Shown: piece by piece, positions 61,540 through 64,000 of the stretch
Layout: the number at the start of each line of letters is the position of its first letter
Position numbering within the stretch: the stretch's first letter is position 1
NCBI RefSeq assembly: GCF_005930355.1
Contig: NZ_VDBO01000001.1
Coordinates: forward strand, 62,001 to 126,000
Direction: 5' to 3'
Length of the DNA stretch: 64,000 nt
Origin: Paenibacillus sinopodophylli
Lineage (GTDB): Bacteria > Bacillota > Bacilli > Paenibacillales > Paenibacillaceae
Position numbers and translations under genes: made by a program
The notes under the pieces: model-generated
What the model saw: only the letters and a program-made list of their open reading frames with translations
What the model was told of the DNA's origin: nothing
Database searches by the model: none

Positions 61540-64000
61540 ATGAGAAAAAAGATAAGATCAAAGCTTGCGGGAATCTTGCTTGCAGCTGTATTGCTTTCCT
61601 TTGGTGGCGCTACTGGCTATGCTCCAGCAGTCAGCGCGTCACCCATTGTAGCAGATATCAATTGGCGTCCCATTGATACAACCATGGCCGTTGCACCGGG
61701 AAGCGCTATGGACTTGTCCTTTCTGAATGCTGATCCGGCGGGTACAAATGGTTTCGTAGAGATCGATGAGTACGGTGATTATTATTTTGAGGATGACCCC
61801 GATACGAAAGTAAAGTTCTATGGTGGAAATTTAAATGGCAGCTATATGGTAGACCCAACGAGAGAGGAAATGGTCATCATGGCAGATCGAATTGCTGCGA
61901 TGGGCTACAATGTGGTGCGGTATTCTTCTATAGACCAAAATTATGATTGGGCCAAAGGTCTGATGCAGCCGCTCACTTCTACGACGGTGGCATTAAATAC
62001 GAGTAAACTGGATAATTTTGATTATTTTAACGCTTTGTTGAAATCACGCGGCGTGTACATTGATCTTGACATCATGTCCTTTTCAAATTTTAAAAATGTG
62101 CCTAGCATAGGTGAAAGTGTATATGGCTCAACCGCATCCAAGTATTTGGCTACACTACTTCCCGATGGGAAAGCGATCTGGCAATCTTTTGCTTACCAGC
62201 TGTTTAATCATGTGAATCCGTATACCGGCTTAGCCTTGAAGGATGAGCCCCAAATCATGGGTGTTTCTCCGATAAATGAAGTGATTCTCTATAATGCGAA
62301 TTTCTCCAATCCGAATTTTAATGCTTGGGTGCTTGCTGATTTCAATCTTTTTTTGACGGGCAAAGGAAAGCCGGCACTCACAACGTTTCCGAATAATTTC
62401 TGGGAAGCATCTCCCAGCATTCGAGATGATCTGGCTGAATATTTCACAGAGTTGCAGTTTGCTGCCTATGGTGAAATGAAGTCATATCTTAAGAATGTGA
62501 TAGGTATAAAAGCTCCAATTGGCGGCATCAACTATATCAATGATTCCTTAGCGAATTATTGGCGGACACAGGCTGATGTACATGAAACACATCTTTATAA
62601 CGGGCTTGTTGACGGTAGAGGAGCATCCTTCAAATACAATCCGCTGACACATCCGCGTTACAGCATGATTTTTGCTCCAGAATCGAGTGCTAACTATGTG
62701 TCACAGTATGGCTCGTTTATTTTCAAAAATTATGTTCCGGCTCTTGCACTAGGGCAGCTGTATAACAAGCCATTTGCATTGACAGAATTCAATCATGAAT
62801 TCCCAAATAAAGGCCGTGACGACATTGGCTTAATGACAGCAGCAACCGGCGCATACCAAGGATGGGATATGCTGAACCGATTTCATTATGTGAGCCGAGT
62901 GAATGAAGCTATTAATGAAACGGCGCAAGGCGGAACGACCTCATTTGACTCTTTGACCGATGTGATTGCTACGATGTCCGAATACCAGGGTACGCTCGTA
63001 TTTAGGCAAGCACATCTTGCGCCAGCGGATGCCAAATTTGTGATTGTAAGGGATAAAACCTATGTGAAGACGCATGCCTCCGCTACGGAAAATGAATCAC
63101 CAGAAAGGAATCGCACTTACATTCCTCATCTATTCAAAATGGTAACAGTCTATGCTGATCATCCAGCAGAGCCTTATACCATCTATAAGATTACGCCTGA
63201 ACTTACGGACGAGCAGATTGCAAGCGGTGATATTCCTGCAGCCAATAAGATTACGATTGCGAATAGTATGACGCTGAAGGAAGTCGCAGAAACCTTTATC
63301 CTTGCAATTGATGATGTCGATCTTAAATCCAGTATGTTAGCGAACTTAAATAATAATAAGCTGGTTTCCGACACGGGTGAACTCCTCTTTGACCTTAACC
63401 TAAACACCTATTTCATTAACACACCTTACGTGGTGGCCGCTGCAGGGACGTTGGATAACAACAGCTATGAGCTTGGGCCAGTCACGATGTCTGCGAATCT
63501 GCCGAAAGGAACCTTATCTGTAGCCTCATTAGATAACGAACCGCTGGATGAAAGTGAAAGAATGCTGATCATCTATACAACAGATGCTGCAGCGACTGGT
63601 GAATATGAAGAAACGGTCAGCGGTTCGACCTATTATCATCGTGGAACAGCACCGACGCTTGCTAAGTATGGCACTGCGGAAGTTCAACTCCAGACCACAC
63701 GACCCGCGGGGGACTACAAAGCCTATAAGCTATCAATGAATGGCGTAAGATTGCAGGAAATCCCAACAACTGTGCTTGGCGATACGATTACAGTTCCAAT
63801 GGAGACCGACAAGGGTTATGGCTTTGAACTAGTGTATGCGCCGCTAATCGGTACCGATGTGACGGCTCCTACATCCCCAGCCAATGTTGCAGCTGTTTCT
63901 CCATTCTCAACGAAGGTGGATCTATCCTGGGACAAATCTACAGACAACGCTGGTGTGTCAGAATATAAAATTTATCGCAATGGTACTGAATATGCGTCTG
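61540..64000 (+). CDS. Secreted clan GH-A-like glycosidase with FnIII domain, 3' end outside window
   Basis: At least 820 codons are open to the window edge with no stop. The signal peptide MRKKIRSKLAGILLAAVLLS-type is cleaved near AVSA-SP (residue 33). The region 35-500 looks like a TIM-barrel glycosidase. NPYTGLALKDEPQIMGVSPINEV contains the likely acid/base E247, and FALTEFNHEF the likely nucleophile E416. A beta-sandwich region follows, then an FnIII domain from about 774 (APTSPANVAAVSPFSTKVDLSW). More domains probably lie beyond the edge. GCAGGAGG precedes the ATG at 61540. It is an extracellular or wall-bound glycan-cleaving enzyme; family and substrate are unassigned. Confidence 0.85.
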   Translation, partial: MRKKIRSKLAGILLAAVLLSFGGATGYAPAVSASPIVADINWRPIDTTMAVAPGSAMDLSFLNADPAGTNGFVEIDEYGDYYFEDDPDTKVKFYGGNLNGSYMVDPTREEMVIMADRIAAMGYNVVRYSSIDQNYDWAKGLMQPLTSTTVALNTSKLDNFDYFNALLKSRGVYIDLDIMSFSNFKNVPSIGESVYGSTASKYLATLLPDGKAIWQSFAYQLFNHVNPYTGLALKDEPQIMGVSPINEVILYNANFSNPNFNAWVLADFNLFLTGKGKPALTTFPNNFWEASPSIRDDLAEYFTELQFAAYGEMKSYLKNVIGIKAPIGGINYINDSLANYWRTQADVHETHLYNGLVDGRGASFKYNPLTHPRYSMIFAPESSANYVSQYGSFIFKNYVPALALGQLYNKPFALTEFNHEFPNKGRDDIGLMTAATGAYQGWDMLNRFHYVSRVNEAINETAQGGTTSFDSLTDVIATMSEYQGTLVFRQAHLAPADAKFVIVRDKTYVKTHASATENESPERNRTYIPHLFKMVTVYADHPAEPYTIYKITPELTDEQIASGDIPAANKITIANSMTLKEVAETFILAIDDVDLKSSMLANLNNNKLVSDTGELLFDLNLNTYFINTPYVVAAAGTLDNNSYELGPVTMSANLPKGTLSVASLDNEPLDESERMLIIYTTDAAATGEYEETVSGSTYYHRGTAPTLAKYGTAEVQLQTTRPAGDYKAYKLSMNGVRLQEIPTTVLGDTITVPMETDKGYGFELVYAPLIGTDVTAPTSPANVAAVSPFSTKVDLSWDKSTDNAGVSEYKIYRNGTEYAS

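Noticed and set aside
1..64000. tRNA, rRNA, riboswitch or transposon
   Set aside because: I saw no cloverleaf with CCA-type ends, no rRNA-like stretch, no recognised riboswitch core and no transposase or terminal inverted repeats.

Overview
The window reads as chromosomal DNA of a low-to-mid GC endospore-forming Firmicute, most likely Paenibacillus or a close relative. The grounds are strong AGGAGG ribosome sites, YesMN-type two-component pairs, CUT1 sugar importers without their own ATPase, and the density and families of the glycoside hydrolases. Almost everything serves carbohydrate import, breakdown and its control. I see no tRNA, rRNA, CRISPR array, prophage or insertion sequence.

Region 1 (1-22.8 kb) is one coordinated catabolic locus: GH3 (cut by the left edge), two GH2 enzymes, GH1, a beta-glucuronidase (uidA), three alpha/beta hydrolases or esterases, two ABC permeases, a detached lipoprotein binding protein, an SDR dehydrogenase, and a YesM/YesN-type histidine kinase and response regulator. 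None of the hydrolases has a signal peptide, so small glycosides seem to be imported and dismantled inside the cell. Eight promoters here share the same undescribed-looking architecture: two 18-bp direct repeats (consensus AGTCGTKAAARCGTTAGT) exactly 23 bp apart, then 19-20 bp to a -10 box, with no proper -35 box. This is the strongest discovery in the window. The embedded AraC-type response regulator is the natural candidate to bind it.

Region 2 (23-34.4 kb) is mixed: a zinc alcohol dehydrogenase, an AraC regulator divergent from a second, complete GH3, a ketopantoate-reductase-like protein, a LysE exporter with an AraC regulator, another AraC regulator, and a type-B carboxylesterase followed by an MFS transporter.

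Region 3 (34.7-45.2 kb) is a second histidine kinase/response regulator pair, binding protein and two permeases, followed by two enzyme-like proteins that I cannot place in a characterised family: a 637-residue (alpha/alpha)6-barrel-like protein and a parallel beta-helix protein. Region 4 (45.5-53.8 kb) repeats the plan with a third kinase/regulator pair, a clan GH-A DUF5597-type glycosidase, a binding protein and UgpA/UgpE-like permeases.

Region 5 (54.1-64 kb) holds a beta-lactamase-fold esterase, a secreted GH27 alpha-galactosidase with three tandem C-terminal modules, an AraC regulator next to an ADP-ribosylglycohydrolase-family protein, and a secreted glycosidase-like protein with an FnIII domain that runs off the right edge. 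The two secreted enzymes each have a CcpA cre-like box upstream. Many coding starts were moved downstream to the start codon that sits behind a good ribosome site.
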